The position numbers and the translations under genes are program-made. Positions 14,852-22,312 of a stretch of 27,296 nt of DNA are shown here, in pieces. The stretch comes from DSUN01 sp035527715 (GTDB lineage Bacteria; Planctomycetota; PUPC01; DSUN01). The stretch is from positions 1-27,296 of the forward strand of contig DATKZY010000016.1 of NCBI GenBank assembly GCA_035527715.1. Reading direction: 5' to 3'. The notes below the pieces were generated by a model. It had not been told where the DNA came from, made no database searches, and saw only the letters and a program-made list of their open reading frames with translations. Numbering within the stretch: the first letter of the stretch is position 1; the number at the start of each line of letters is the position of its first letter.

Positions 14852-16912
14852 CTAGCCGACCGAGGCGAGCTCGAGGGCCGGGCCGTGGCGGGCGTGGACG
14901 GCTCGCCTGAGGGGACGATGGCTGGGCTTGGAGAGGGCGGGGTCGGACTCGACGAGGGCGAAGGCGTCGTGGCGGGCCTCCATCAGCAGACGGATGTCCT
15001 CGGTGAAGTCGCCGATGGCGAGCGGGGGCAGGCCGTGCTGGCGGGTGCCGAGGAACTCGCCCGGGCCGCGGCGCTTGAGGTCCTCCTCGGCGATGCGGAA
15101 GCCGTCGCTGGTTTCTGCCAGGATGGCCAGCTTGTCGGAGGCGTCCGCCTCGTCCACCATCAGGAGGCAGTGGGAGCGATACTCGCCGCGCCCGATGCGA
15201 CCGCGAAGCTGGTGGAGCTGGCACAGGCCGTAGTGCTCGGCGTGCTCGATGGCCATCACGGTCGCGTTCGGCACGTCGAGCCCCACCTCGACGACGGTGG
15301 TGCACACGAGCACGTGGGTCTCGCCCGAGCGGAAGGCGGCCATTCGCTCGTGCTTCTCGTCGGCCTTCATCTGGCCGTGGAGGAGGCCGACGCGGTGGCT
15401 GGGGAAGATGTCGCGCTGAAGATGGCTGACCATCTCGGTGGCCGCCTTGAGGTCCGAGGTTGCCGACTCCTCGACGAGGGGGTAGACGACGTAGGCCTGG
15501 CGGCCGGCGGCCAGCTCGCGGCGGACGAGTTGCCAGGCGTCGCTGCGCCGCGTCGGGGGCACGACGGTGGTCGTGATGGGCTGGCGGCCGGGCGGCAGCT
15601 CGTCGAGGGTCGAGAGATCGAGGTCGCCGAACACCGTGAGCGCCAGCGAGCGGGGGATGGGCGTGGCCGTCATCACCAACACGTCGGGCCGCGTGCCCTT
15701 CCAGCGGAGCGTGGCGCGCTGGAGGACGCCGAACTTGTGCTGCTCGTCCACCACGGCGAGGCCGAGGCGGGCGAACTCCACGTCGTGCTGGATCAGGGCG
15801 TGGGTGCCGACCACGAGGTCCACCGCGCCCTCGCGGATGGCGGCCAGGCGGGCGCGTCGCTCGGCGGCGGGCGCTCCGCCGAGGAGGAGCATGGTGCGCA
15901 CGCGGCTGCCCTTGAGCAGCGAGCTGAGGGTGCGGTAGTGCTGCTCGGCGAGGATTTCGGTGGGGGCCATGAGCGCCGCCTGGTGCCTGCCCGCGATGGC
16001 GGCGAGCATCGCGTAGGCGGCGACGACGGTCTTGCCCGACCCCACGTCGCCCTGGAGCAAGCGGTTCATCGGGCGGGGCGCGGCCATGTCGGCCGCGATC
16101 TCGGCGATGACACGTTCCTGGGCCGTCGTGAGACGGAAGGGGAAGCGGCGGCGAATCCGCTGGTCCACCTTGGGCGAGATGTCGAACGCGATGCCCTTCA
16201 CGCCGTGCGGGAGGGCGCGCTTGCGGATCGCCACCGCGGCCTCGAGGACGAAGAACTCCTCGTAGGCCAGCCGTCGGCGGGCCAGCGCCACGGCTGCCAG
16301 CTTCTCGGGGAAGTGGATCTGCTCGAGGGCGTCGCCGATCGGGATCAGGCGACGCGTCTCGCGGAACGCCTCGGGGAACAGCTCGGGCGCCTCCGCGCGG
16401 AAGGCGTCGAGCGCCCCGCGGAGGATGCGGCGGAGCCGCTTCTGCCCGACGCCTGCCGTGGCGGGGTAGATGGGCACGATGCGTTGCGCGGTCAGCGGCT
16501 CGTCCTCGCTCACCAGCTCGAACTCGGGCGACAGCACGCAGAGGCGTTTCCCCATCGTCACCTTGCCCCAGAGCACGACCTGCGTGCCCGGCTTGAGCTG
16601 CTTCTGGAGATAGGGCATGCCGAACCAGAGCGCCGCGATCTGCCCCGTCGCGTCCTCGATGATCGCCGTCAGCACTCCCCCGCGGCCGCGCCACCAGCTC
16701 GTCCGCACGTCGCGCACGCGGCCGGTGAATGCCTCGTGCTGGCCGAGGGGGAGTTGCGCGATGGTCTTGAGCTGCGAGCGGTCCTGGTGGGCGCGCGGGA
16801 AGTGCCACAGCAGGTCGCGCACCGTCGCTATGCCCAGGCGCGCCAGCCGGTCCGCGACCGTGGGGCCGACGCCTTTGACGACCGTCACGGGCTGTTCGAG
16901 TGCGGTTGCCAT
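14852..16912 (-). CDS. recG: ATP-dependent DNA helicase RecG
   Basis: A 686-residue cytoplasmic branch-migration helicase that regresses stalled forks and processes Holliday-type junctions. An N-terminal helix-hairpin-helix-like start (VVKGVGPTVADRLARLG) leads to the OB-fold wedge domain (about 55-150). The helicase core has Walker A GDVGSGKT at 288-295, PTEILAEQH (317-325) and the RecG-type DEQHKFGV box from 389; YVVYPLVEES and the RGRIGR motif VI follow. The C-terminal part has GPGEFLGTRQHG. Length is usual for RecG. ATG 16912 gives the expected N-terminus; an in-frame ATG at 16939 would lie inside the promoter. There is no clear ribosome-binding site and the predicted transcript starts only a few bases upstream. 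Confidence 0.96.
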   Translation of the reverse strand: MATALEQPVTVVKGVGPTVADRLARLGIATVRDLLWHFPRAHQDRSQLKTIAQLPLGQHEAFTGRVRDVRTSWWRGRGGVLTAIIEDATGQIAALWFGMPYLQKQLKPGTQVVLWGKVTMGKRLCVLSPEFELVSEDEPLTAQRIVPIYPATAGVGQKRLRRILRGALDAFRAEAPELFPEAFRETRRLIPIGDALEQIHFPEKLAAVALARRRLAYEEFFVLEAAVAIRKRALPHGVKGIAFDISPKVDQRIRRRFPFRLTTAQERVIAEIAADMAAPRPMNRLLQGDVGSGKTVVAAYAMLAAIAGRHQAALMAPTEILAEQHYRTLSSLLKGSRVRTMLLLGGAPAAERRARLAAIREGAVDLVVGTHALIQHDVEFARLGLAVVDEQHKFGVLQRATLRWKGTRPDVLVMTATPIPRSLALTVFGDLDLSTLDELPPGRQPITTTVVPPTRRSDAWQLVRRELAAGRQAYVVYPLVEESATSDLKAATEMVSHLQRDIFPSHRVGLLHGQMKADEKHERMAAFRSGETHVLVCTTVVEVGLDVPNATVMAIEHAEHYGLCQLHQLRGRIGRGEYRSHCLLMVDEADASDKLAILAETSDGFRIAEEDLKRRGPGEFLGTRQHGLPPLAIGDFTEDIRLLMEARHDAFALVESDPALSKPSHRPLRRAVHARHGPALELASVG

Positions 16913-16923
16913 CCTGGCTCGCG

Positions 16924-16952
16924 AGTATACTGGCGGCACAGCACAGGATCAA
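16924..16952 (-). promoter_or_regulatory. Sigma70-type promoter for recG, near-leaderless
   Basis: TTGATC (16952-16947) and TATACT (16929-16924) on the minus strand are 17 bp apart. Only 11 nt separate the -10 element from ATG 16912, so the mRNA would have a leader of about 5 nt. It is back to back with the next gene's promoter. Confidence 0.6.
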
Positions 16953-16962
16953 GCGGCCCGGG

Positions 16963-16991
16963 TTGATCGGGGATCTGGCCTGTGCTACGAT
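16963..16991 (+). promoter_or_regulatory. Sigma70-type promoter for the SpoIIM-like gene
   Basis: TTGATC (16963-16968) and TACGAT (16986-16991) are 17 bp apart. The two divergent -35 elements form an inverted repeat, GATCAA-10 bp-TTGATC (16947-16968). Predicted start near 16998. Confidence 0.55.
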
Positions 16992-17035
16992 GTGGGCCGA
17001 CGGAGGGCAGTTTCCCCTGGGGCTTGGGGCCACGC

Positions 17036-17728
17036 ATGCCGTCGTTCGGTGCCTCCCTGCACCTGTTGCTCGACCACATGTGGCTGGGCGTGGCGGCGGC
17101 CCTGCTCTTCGTGGCGGGGCTGGCCACGGCCGGCCCGGTGGTCCGCCACGACTACCGCGCCCTGATGGACTTCCCGCTCGCCGTCCTGCGGCTCGTGCTG
17201 CGGCTCATCGGGCCGGAGCTGCGCGCCGTCCGCGTCTTCCTCGTCATCTTTCTCTTCAACGCGTCGGCCATCTTCCTCTACATGCTCTCCGGCGTGCTCG
17301 TCGTCGTTCCCGCGGTCGTGGCGTTCCTGACCGGGGTGAACATTGGGGTGGTGATGCTGAAGGGAGGGGAAATCGCCGTGCCTGGCGACGATCGGCCGCT
17401 CGCCTCGGTGCTCGCCCCGCGCGAGCCGAGCCACGTGCCGCGCTGGGTCGGGCGTTGCGGCCTGCTGGTGCTGGCCCTGGAGTTGCCGAGCTTCTGGATC
17501 TCCGTCGGCATGGGCATCGGCATGGCGCGCAAGCTCACCGCCGCGGGGCAGTACACCCTGGCCAACATGGGCGCACTGGTCACCGAGCGCGTCCACGCCT
17601 ATTGGATGATCATCCTCCCCGCGCTCCTCCTCTCCGCCTTCGCCGAGACTGCGGCCATTCGGGGCCACACCCGGGCCGGCGGCGACGAAGCGGCCGAGCC
17701 GCCTGGCCACGATGGCGAGCAGCCGTAG
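17036..17728 (+). CDS. SpoIIM-like integral membrane protein
   Basis: A 230-residue membrane protein with predicted transmembrane segments at about 14-33, 66-88, 89-108, 142-163 and 188-209, and a charged, Gly-rich cytoplasmic tail. The arrangement of FLFNASAIFLYMLSG, GVNIGVVM and the later ELPSFWISVGMGIG block resembles the stage II sporulation protein M family (DUF95), where Asn/Gly-rich helices are conserved. In sporulating Firmicutes SpoIIM works in peptidoglycan remodelling during engulfment; in non-sporulating bacteria the role is unknown. ATG 17036 fits the promoter at 16963-16991, with a leader of about 38 nt and only a weak G-rich ribosome-binding site. Family assignment is from topology and short motifs and is moderate. 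Confidence 0.55.
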   Translation: MPSFGASLHLLLDHMWLGVAAALLFVAGLATAGPVVRHDYRALMDFPLAVLRLVLRLIGPELRAVRVFLVIFLFNASAIFLYMLSGVLVVVPAVVAFLTGVNIGVVMLKGGEIAVPGDDRPLASVLAPREPSHVPRWVGRCGLLVLALELPSFWISVGMGIGMARKLTAAGQYTLANMGALVTERVHAYWMIILPALLLSAFAETAAIRGHTRAGGDEAAEPPGHDGEQP

Positions 17729-17766
17729 CCCGCAGCCAGCCCGCGGCGAGCCACATGCAACCGGCC

Positions 17767-17838
17767 TCACCTCTCGAGAGTGACCGCGGCCAGCACCGGC
17801 GCGGCGGGGGTGCCGAGGCCGCCGGAGACGTTGAGGCG
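17767..17838 (-). pseudogene. Decayed 3' end of a paralogue of the 18655-21249 glycosidase
   Basis: The minus strand reads LNVSGGLGTPAAPVLAAVTLER and a stop, against LNV...DLGTPAAPLLAAVTLER and a stop at the true end of the neighbouring gene. Some 42 bases between LNV and GLGTP are missing. At DNA level 17773-17826 aligns with 18661-18714 at about 90 percent. Several differences are silent, suggesting a paralogous copy more than a fresh duplication. No start or upstream coding part remains; the HEPN gene occupies the place where it would be. Confidence 0.75.
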
Positions 17839-17861
17839 CCTGCCCCCTTCCCGGAGCAGAG

Positions 17862-18284
17862 TCAGTCTTTCGCACTCGGTGGCGGTGTGATGAGGTCGGT
17901 GGCCCAGCGGAGCACGGCTTCGGCACACCGGATGGCAGAGTCGCAGTCCTCCTCGGACGCGGGCTCACCGCGGCTGGGATAGCGTGTGGAGACCGCGTAC
18001 TCGCTGAGCCGGCGCGCTTGCGCGAGCTCGTCGGGCAAGGGGATGTGCTCGTCGCGGACCAAGGTGAGGAGGACGCCGAGATCGTGGGTCTTCGGGAAGT
18101 CCACGCGACGCCAAACCAGGACGGCCTTGATGGCCTTTTCTGCGGCCTGCTGGGCGTCGAAGCAGATGTCCTCGAGGTATAGACCCTCGATGCCTCTGCT
18201 GGTCCGGGCGCGGAGGAGGTTGCTGCGCGCCCGGCTGAGCCACTCCCGCGGATCATCCGGTTCGAAGCGCTGGAGCGGCGGCAT
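17862..18284 (-). CDS. HEPN domain protein, likely toxin or partner of MNT
   Basis: A 140-residue all-helical HEPN protein. DAQQAAEKAIKAVLVW (43-58), FPKTHDLGVLL (63-73) and the later RRLSEYAVSTRYPS (91-104) are typical. R60-x6-H67 could be the R-x4-6-H RNase motif, but in many members the catalytic pair lies further along the chain, so activity is uncertain. HEPN proteins next to MNT nucleotidyltransferases form toxin-antitoxin pairs (type VII for HepT/MntA), the HEPN acting on RNA and the MNT silencing it by AMP transfer. Here the start overlaps the MNT gene by 32 nt with GGGAGAG upstream, so translation is probably coupled. Confidence 0.85.
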   Translation of the reverse strand: MPPLQRFEPDDPREWLSRARSNLLRARTSRGIEGLYLEDICFDAQQAAEKAIKAVLVWRRVDFPKTHDLGVLLTLVRDEHIPLPDELAQARRLSEYAVSTRYPSRGEPASEEDCDSAIRCAEAVLRWATDLITPPPSAKD

Positions 18285-18585
18285 AGACGTCTCTCCCTTC
18301 GGTCAGTGCCCAACGGTAAACGAGACCCGGGCTCCTGCCGTAGCGTTCCAAGTCTTCTGGTGTGGCCACCACGATGTCCACGGGCTGTCTGACCCCGGCG
18401 AGACGCATGTAGATCTCCTGCGCCAGGTGGCGGCGGTGGACGGGGCCTTCCTTGACGACGAGGAGGTCAATGTCGCTGTCCGGCCCCATCGTGCCGCTGG
18501 CGGCGGAGCCGAAGAGGATGATGCGCTGAGGCTGGGCGACCTCGACGATGCGCCGGATGATCTCGTCAAGCTGAGGCGGGTTCAT
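18253..18585 (-). CDS. MNT-type minimal nucleotidyltransferase, likely antitoxin
   Basis: A 110-residue protein with the MNT signature G26-S27-x10-D38-I39-D40 (GSAASGTMGPDSDIDLLV) and a third acidic residue at D70 in PVDIVV. These residues bind metal and nucleotide in the polymerase-beta-like fold. In the characterised MntA/HepT pair the MNT protein transfers AMP onto the HEPN toxin; the same role is inferred here. ATG 18585 lies 6 nt from the end of a strong -10 element, so the mRNA would start at or near the A of ATG (leaderless). A longer version from ATG 18633 would begin upstream of the promoter and is rejected. Confidence 0.88.
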   Translation of the reverse strand: MNPPQLDEIIRRIVEVAQPQRIILFGSAASGTMGPDSDIDLLVVKEGPVHRRHLAQEIYMRLAGVRQPVDIVVATPEDLERYGRSPGLVYRWALTEGRDVYAAAPALRTG

Positions 18586-18591
18586 AGCTGA

Positions 18592-18620
18592 ATCATAGGT
18601 GCCGTGGCTCGGAATGTCAA
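18592..18620 (-). promoter_or_regulatory. Strong promoter for MNT/HEPN, predicted leaderless
   Basis: TTGACA (18620-18615) and TATGAT (18597-18592) on the minus strand are 17 bp apart. The ATG at 18585 falls where transcription should begin. Confidence 0.7.
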
Positions 18621-18654
18621 GTCGTTGCCACAACCCCGCTGCCGCCGGCGCGGC

Positions 18655-21249
18655 TCAGCGCTCAAGAGTGACCGCGGCCAGCAGCGGCGCGGCGGGAGTG
18701 CCGAGGTCGCGGAAGATGATCTTCTCGACGGCGACGGGGCGAAGGGGCACGCCGAGGACGTTGAGGTGCCAGGGCTCGCCCTTGAGGCCGCAGTGGGCCT
18801 CGGTGGCGACGGGCGGGGAGGCCCAGTCGTCCGCCGTCCGACCACTGATGAGAGGCACCGTCTGCGTCTGGCCGTCGGCGTAGTGGACGACGTATTCGGC
18901 CACGGCCCCCCAGTCGCCCGCGCCCTCGTCGTCGGGCTGCCAGCCCGTGACGTTGCCGAGGAAGAAGAGGCGCTTGCCCTGCTGCTTCACGGGAATCTCG
19001 ACCTGCTTCGGCCACGGGATGTTGGCCGGCGCCCTCGGGCTGTGGAGGACGACGAGGCCCTTGCCCTGGTTCTTCCCGGGGTCAATGAGCTGGAACGGCA
19101 CGCCTCCGATGGCTTGCTCGCCGACGCGCAGGCCGGTGAAGAGGAACTTGCCAGGGTTCGGCACGCCGAACGGGGCGGCGAAGGGGTCGGTGTTGGCGAG
19201 CTTGGAGAGGTCGAGCGACAGGCACTGCTCGGGCTTCAGCTTCTCGGCGAGCGGGAGCTTGACGAGGCCGGGGATCGGCTTGACCTGCGGCTTCGTCTCC
19301 TGGTAGAGCTTGACGACGGTCGGGAAGTCCCAACGCTTCGACTGGTCGGCGCGGGCCACGACCTCGACGCCTTCGGCCTTGTTCAGCAGCGGCCGCGACT
19401 TGGGGAGGTGCAGGACGATGCGCTTCGGCGGATTGCGCTTGGGCGGGTCGAGCGAGAGTTCCACGCCGTTGGCCTTGCCGGCAACGGTGAGACTCATCGG
19501 GCCGAAATGTGTGGGGGCGCGTTCGACGCGGATTTCCTTGCCCTCGCCCAGCCACCAGTCGGGCACGGCGAGGAGCAGGTGCAGCTCGTCCCCCCGCTCG
19601 TGGAGGAGCATGTGGCGGAGCATCAGGGCGTAGTTGGCCGCGCCGGTGACGTGCGGAATCGTCTCGCTCCAGGCATAGCGGCGCTTGTAGTAGATGCCCT
19701 CGGGGAACGCGTGGGCGGCCGTCGAGTGCAGGAGCTGCCAGTAGAACTCCTCGACCACCTTCTCGTCCTCGCCGCGCACCAGCGAGGCCATGGTCGTGTA
19801 GGCCGACATGTACGGGTGGATGGCGCCCGGCCTGCCCAGCCATTGAATGGTGCCCTCGACGAAGCCGCCGCCGAAGTCCTCCCGCACGTGCTTGAGCGAC
19901 GCGGTGACTCGCGGGTCGTCGCGCTCGAAAATCTCCGTCGGCCACAGCGTCTCGGTGTTGCCCCAATGGGTGCCCGCCTTCTCCCAGCTCGGCGGGAAAT
20001 GCGGCAGGCGCGTGCGCCCCCAGGCGTCGTCTATCACGGCTCGGTAATCCTTCGCCTGGTCGCGCAGATCAGCGAACTCTGCGTCCCTTCCCAGAACGCG
20101 CGCGGCGTCGGCGGTGCACAGCAGCGCCCGCAGGTTCCAGAAGTCGTAGCCGAGGATGTGGTGTTTGCCGTCCCAGAGGCTCTCGCCGTCGGCGGGCGCG
20201 GCGGGGAGCAGGCCGGCGAACGGCGAATCGGCCGGAGCCTGCTTTCTGGCATTCTTGATCCAGTCGGTGGCCTTACGCATCTGGGGATATGCTTTCTCCA
20301 GCCAGTCGCGGTCGCCCGTGATCTTGGCGTATTGCCAGAGGACCCAGACGGCCTGGCCATTGGCGTCGAACTGGTTGCTCTGCGACTCGAAGCGCCCGTC
20401 GGGGCGCTGCTTCTTGAGGTAGACGGCGACGGCCCTGGCCGCGGCGTCGGCGAGCCCCGCCTCCTCAAGCTCCATGAGCTGATAGGCGCCGTCCCGGATG
20501 TAGAACTCGTCGTAGAAGCCCTCGCCGCCGTGCAACTCGCCGTGGTCGTTGGCGATGAGCTGGCAGACGTGGGCGGCGAGCAGCGCCTCCGTCGCCTTCT
20601 TGCACGGCACGGTGATCCGCGCCGCCTTGAGGACGAGGCCGCGCCAGAACTCCGCCGTGCGCTGGAGCCACAGCTCAGCCGCCTCTTTGGTGGCCGCAGG
20701 GCCGGCAGAAGGGACCTCAGGGACCAAAGGGACGAAAGGGACTGTGAGGATTGCCTCGGCGCTCTGGCCCGGGGCGAGCGGCCAGGCGAATGATTCGGGC
20801 ACCCGATGGTCCACCTTCAGCTTCGCCTCGGCTTGGGCGGCGCCCGTGTTGGACGCCTTGACCGCGATCCAGTTGAGGAGATTCTCCCCCTCGGTCGGCC
20901 AGTCGAACGCCTTCTGCCAGTCCTTCACGGAGGGGAGGGGGGTGGCCCACATGGTGAAATCGTAACGCACGTCGCCGTCGCGAGCGGTGAGCAGGATGAT
21001 GGGCAGCCAGCCGTCCAGGAGCGTCTTCGTCTGCTCGCGGCTCAGGGGCTTGAGGTCCCGCCCGAAGCGGATCGTGACCTTGGCCTTGTTGGCCACGAGC
21101 AGCTCGTTCGCGGGCGTGACGCGGGTGCCGCTGCGGTAGTCCTTCAGCCCGATCACGTTCCACGAATTGGCGAAGTAGTCGAACGGCTCTTCACCGCCCG
21201 AGGCGAAGCCTTGCGCGAGGCAGCACGCGAGGATGAGCAGGCGCCGCAT
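18655..21249 (-). CDS. Secreted six-hairpin glycosidase-like protein
   Basis: An 864-residue exported protein. MRRLLILACCLAQGFASG is a short signal peptide. An N-terminal beta-sandwich (about 20-200) precedes an (alpha/alpha)6 barrel (about 200-600) with FYIRDGAYQLMELEEAG near 246, GRFESQSNQFDANGQAVWVLWQYA, HILGYDFWNLRALL and PEGIYYKRRYAWSETIPH, which recalls GH15-, GH78- and GH37-like six-hairpin enzymes. The C-terminal part (about 745-864) is a jelly-roll-like domain (LFFLGNVTGW, AEYVVHYADGQ, DLGTPAAPLL). The substrate is unknown; plant, algal or bacterial polysaccharide is likely for a secreted enzyme of this type. ATG 21249 is chosen for AAAGGAGGG 6 nt upstream. A decayed copy of its 3' end lies at 17767-17838. 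Confidence 0.75.
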   Translation of the reverse strand: MRRLLILACCLAQGFASGGEEPFDYFANSWNVIGLKDYRSGTRVTPANELLVANKAKVTIRFGRDLKPLSREQTKTLLDGWLPIILLTARDGDVRYDFTMWATPLPSVKDWQKAFDWPTEGENLLNWIAVKASNTGAAQAEAKLKVDHRVPESFAWPLAPGQSAEAILTVPFVPLVPEVPSAGPAATKEAAELWLQRTAEFWRGLVLKAARITVPCKKATEALLAAHVCQLIANDHGELHGGEGFYDEFYIRDGAYQLMELEEAGLADAAARAVAVYLKKQRPDGRFESQSNQFDANGQAVWVLWQYAKITGDRDWLEKAYPQMRKATDWIKNARKQAPADSPFAGLLPAAPADGESLWDGKHHILGYDFWNLRALLCTADAARVLGRDAEFADLRDQAKDYRAVIDDAWGRTRLPHFPPSWEKAGTHWGNTETLWPTEIFERDDPRVTASLKHVREDFGGGFVEGTIQWLGRPGAIHPYMSAYTTMASLVRGEDEKVVEEFYWQLLHSTAAHAFPEGIYYKRRYAWSETIPHVTGAANYALMLRHMLLHERGDELHLLLAVPDWWLGEGKEIRVERAPTHFGPMSLTVAGKANGVELSLDPPKRNPPKRIVLHLPKSRPLLNKAEGVEVVARADQSKRWDFPTVVKLYQETKPQVKPIPGLVKLPLAEKLKPEQCLSLDLSKLANTDPFAAPFGVPNPGKFLFTGLRVGEQAIGGVPFQLIDPGKNQGKGLVVLHSPRAPANIPWPKQVEIPVKQQGKRLFFLGNVTGWQPDDEGAGDWGAVAEYVVHYADGQTQTVPLISGRTADDWASPPVATEAHCGLKGEPWHLNVLGVPLRPVAVEKIIFRDLGTPAAPLLAAVTLER

Positions 21250-21292
21250 GCGTGGCCCTCCTTTGGCGTGGGGGTAACGGGCACTGCCGGGG

Positions 21293-21321
21293 ATTATATT
21301 GCGCTGGCGGCCGGCCCGCAA
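21293..21321 (-). promoter_or_regulatory. Sigma70-type promoter for the glycosidase
   Basis: TTGCGG (21321-21316) and a perfect TATAAT (21298-21293) on the minus strand are 17 bp apart. The leader would be about 37 nt. It diverges from the NYN promoter. Confidence 0.6.
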
Positions 21322-21356
21322 GCGCCCCTGCTGCGCGTGTGTCGAGCGAACTGGGA

Positions 21357-21385
21357 TTGACAGCGGCGACGCCGCGGAGTATTGT
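21357..21385 (+). promoter_or_regulatory. Sigma70-type promoter for the NYN-LOTUS gene
   Basis: A perfect TTGACA (21357-21362) is followed after 17 bp by TATTGT (21380-21385). Predicted start near 21392, leader about 55 nt. Confidence 0.6.
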
Positions 21386-21446
21386 GCTGGCAGTGGAATT
21401 GCCTTCCGGCGATGCTGGATCGAGGGCCCAAGCAGAGGAATCAACC

Positions 21447-22205
21447 ATGGCGGACGAACCGCTCATCGCGGTGTTCGTGGACTTCGAGAACCTGGCCATC
21501 GGCGTGCGCGAGATGAACAAGGGGCCGTTCCAGGTTGACCTCGTGCTCCGCCGCCTGCTCGAGAAGGGCCGCGTCGTGTTCAAGCGGGCCTACTGCGACT
21601 GGAAGCACTACCGCGACGCCGTGCCCGAACTCCACCGCCACGGTGTCGAGATGGTGGATATCCCCGGCTCGAAGGCCAGCGGGAAGAACAGCGCCGATAT
21701 CCGCATGGTCACCGACGCCATTGACATGTGCTACTCCAAGAGCCACATAGACACCTTCGTCCTCGTCTCCGGCGACAGCGACTTCTCGCCCCTTGCCAGC
21801 AAGCTGAAGGAGAACAACAAGCGCGTCATCGGCTGCGGGGTCAAGAACTCCACCTCCGACCTCCTCATGGAAAGCTGCGATGAGTTCATCCTCTACGACG
21901 ACCTCATCCGCGCCGCCCAACGCACCCACGCCCCCAAGCGCCAGCAACGCAAGGACCCCAAGAAGCAGGAAGCCCTCGACCGCGTCGTCGAGATCGTCGG
22001 CTCGCTCGCCCTCGATCACGATGTCGTCTGGGGCTCCATGGTCAAGCAGACCATCAAGCGCGTCTACCCCGGCTTCAACGAGAACTACTACGGCTACAGC
22101 TCGTTCACCAAGCTCCTCGAGGACATGAAGAAGGAGGGCATCCTCGAGCTCGGCGAGGAGCGCCCCGGCAACTACTCGGTGCGCCTGATCGGCGAGAACT
22201 CGTGA
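21447..22205 (+). CDS. NYN (PIN-like) nuclease domain with C-terminal LOTUS/OST-HTH domain
   Basis: A 252-residue soluble protein. The NYN domain (about 5-155) has the acidic residues expected of a PIN-like metal-dependent RNase: D12 in VFVDFEN, D84 in SADIRMV, D110 and D112 in SGDSDFSPL. A basic linker (HAPKRQQRKDPKKQ, 161-174) leads to a C-terminal LOTUS/OST-HTH-like domain (about 175-250; GSMVKQTIKRVYPGFNENYYGYSSFTKLLEDM), a fold that binds RNA. This two-domain form is widespread in bacteria and close to LabA-like proteins; its RNA target is unknown. ATG 21447 has AGAGGAA 7 nt upstream and a promoter at 21357-21385. Confidence 0.88.
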   Translation: MADEPLIAVFVDFENLAIGVREMNKGPFQVDLVLRRLLEKGRVVFKRAYCDWKHYRDAVPELHRHGVEMVDIPGSKASGKNSADIRMVTDAIDMCYSKSHIDTFVLVSGDSDFSPLASKLKENNKRVIGCGVKNSTSDLLMESCDEFILYDDLIRAAQRTHAPKRQQRKDPKKQEALDRVVEIVGSLALDHDVVWGSMVKQTIKRVYPGFNENYYGYSSFTKLLEDMKKEGILELGEERPGNYSVRLIGENS

Positions 22206-22241
22206 CCTGCGCCGTCCAGACGCTCGGCACGGAAAGGGCAG

Positions 22242-22269
22242 TGGACATCATTGCGGATTCTGCTATACT
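22242..22269 (+). promoter_or_regulatory. Extended -10 promoter for the Gfo/Idh/MocA gene
   Basis: TGGACA (22242-22247), a 16-bp spacer and TATACT (22264-22269), with TG one base before the -10 (extended -10). Predicted start near 22276. Confidence 0.65.
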
Positions 22270-22312
22270 GACTGCGTTGTATCGAGACATCCCCTGAAAG
22301 GAGGTGCCCGCG

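Noticed and set aside
14844..14867. Rho-independent terminator at the end of recG
   Set aside because: The stem straddles the stop codon and no T-run follows in the direction of transcription.
14885..16966. Plus-strand open frame of 693 codons opposite recG
   Set aside because: Antisense shadow of a certain RecG gene.
18604..20793. Plus-strand open frame of 729 codons opposite the glycosidase
   Set aside because: Shadow frame; the minus strand has the signal peptide, AAAGGAGGG and the conserved barrel motifs.
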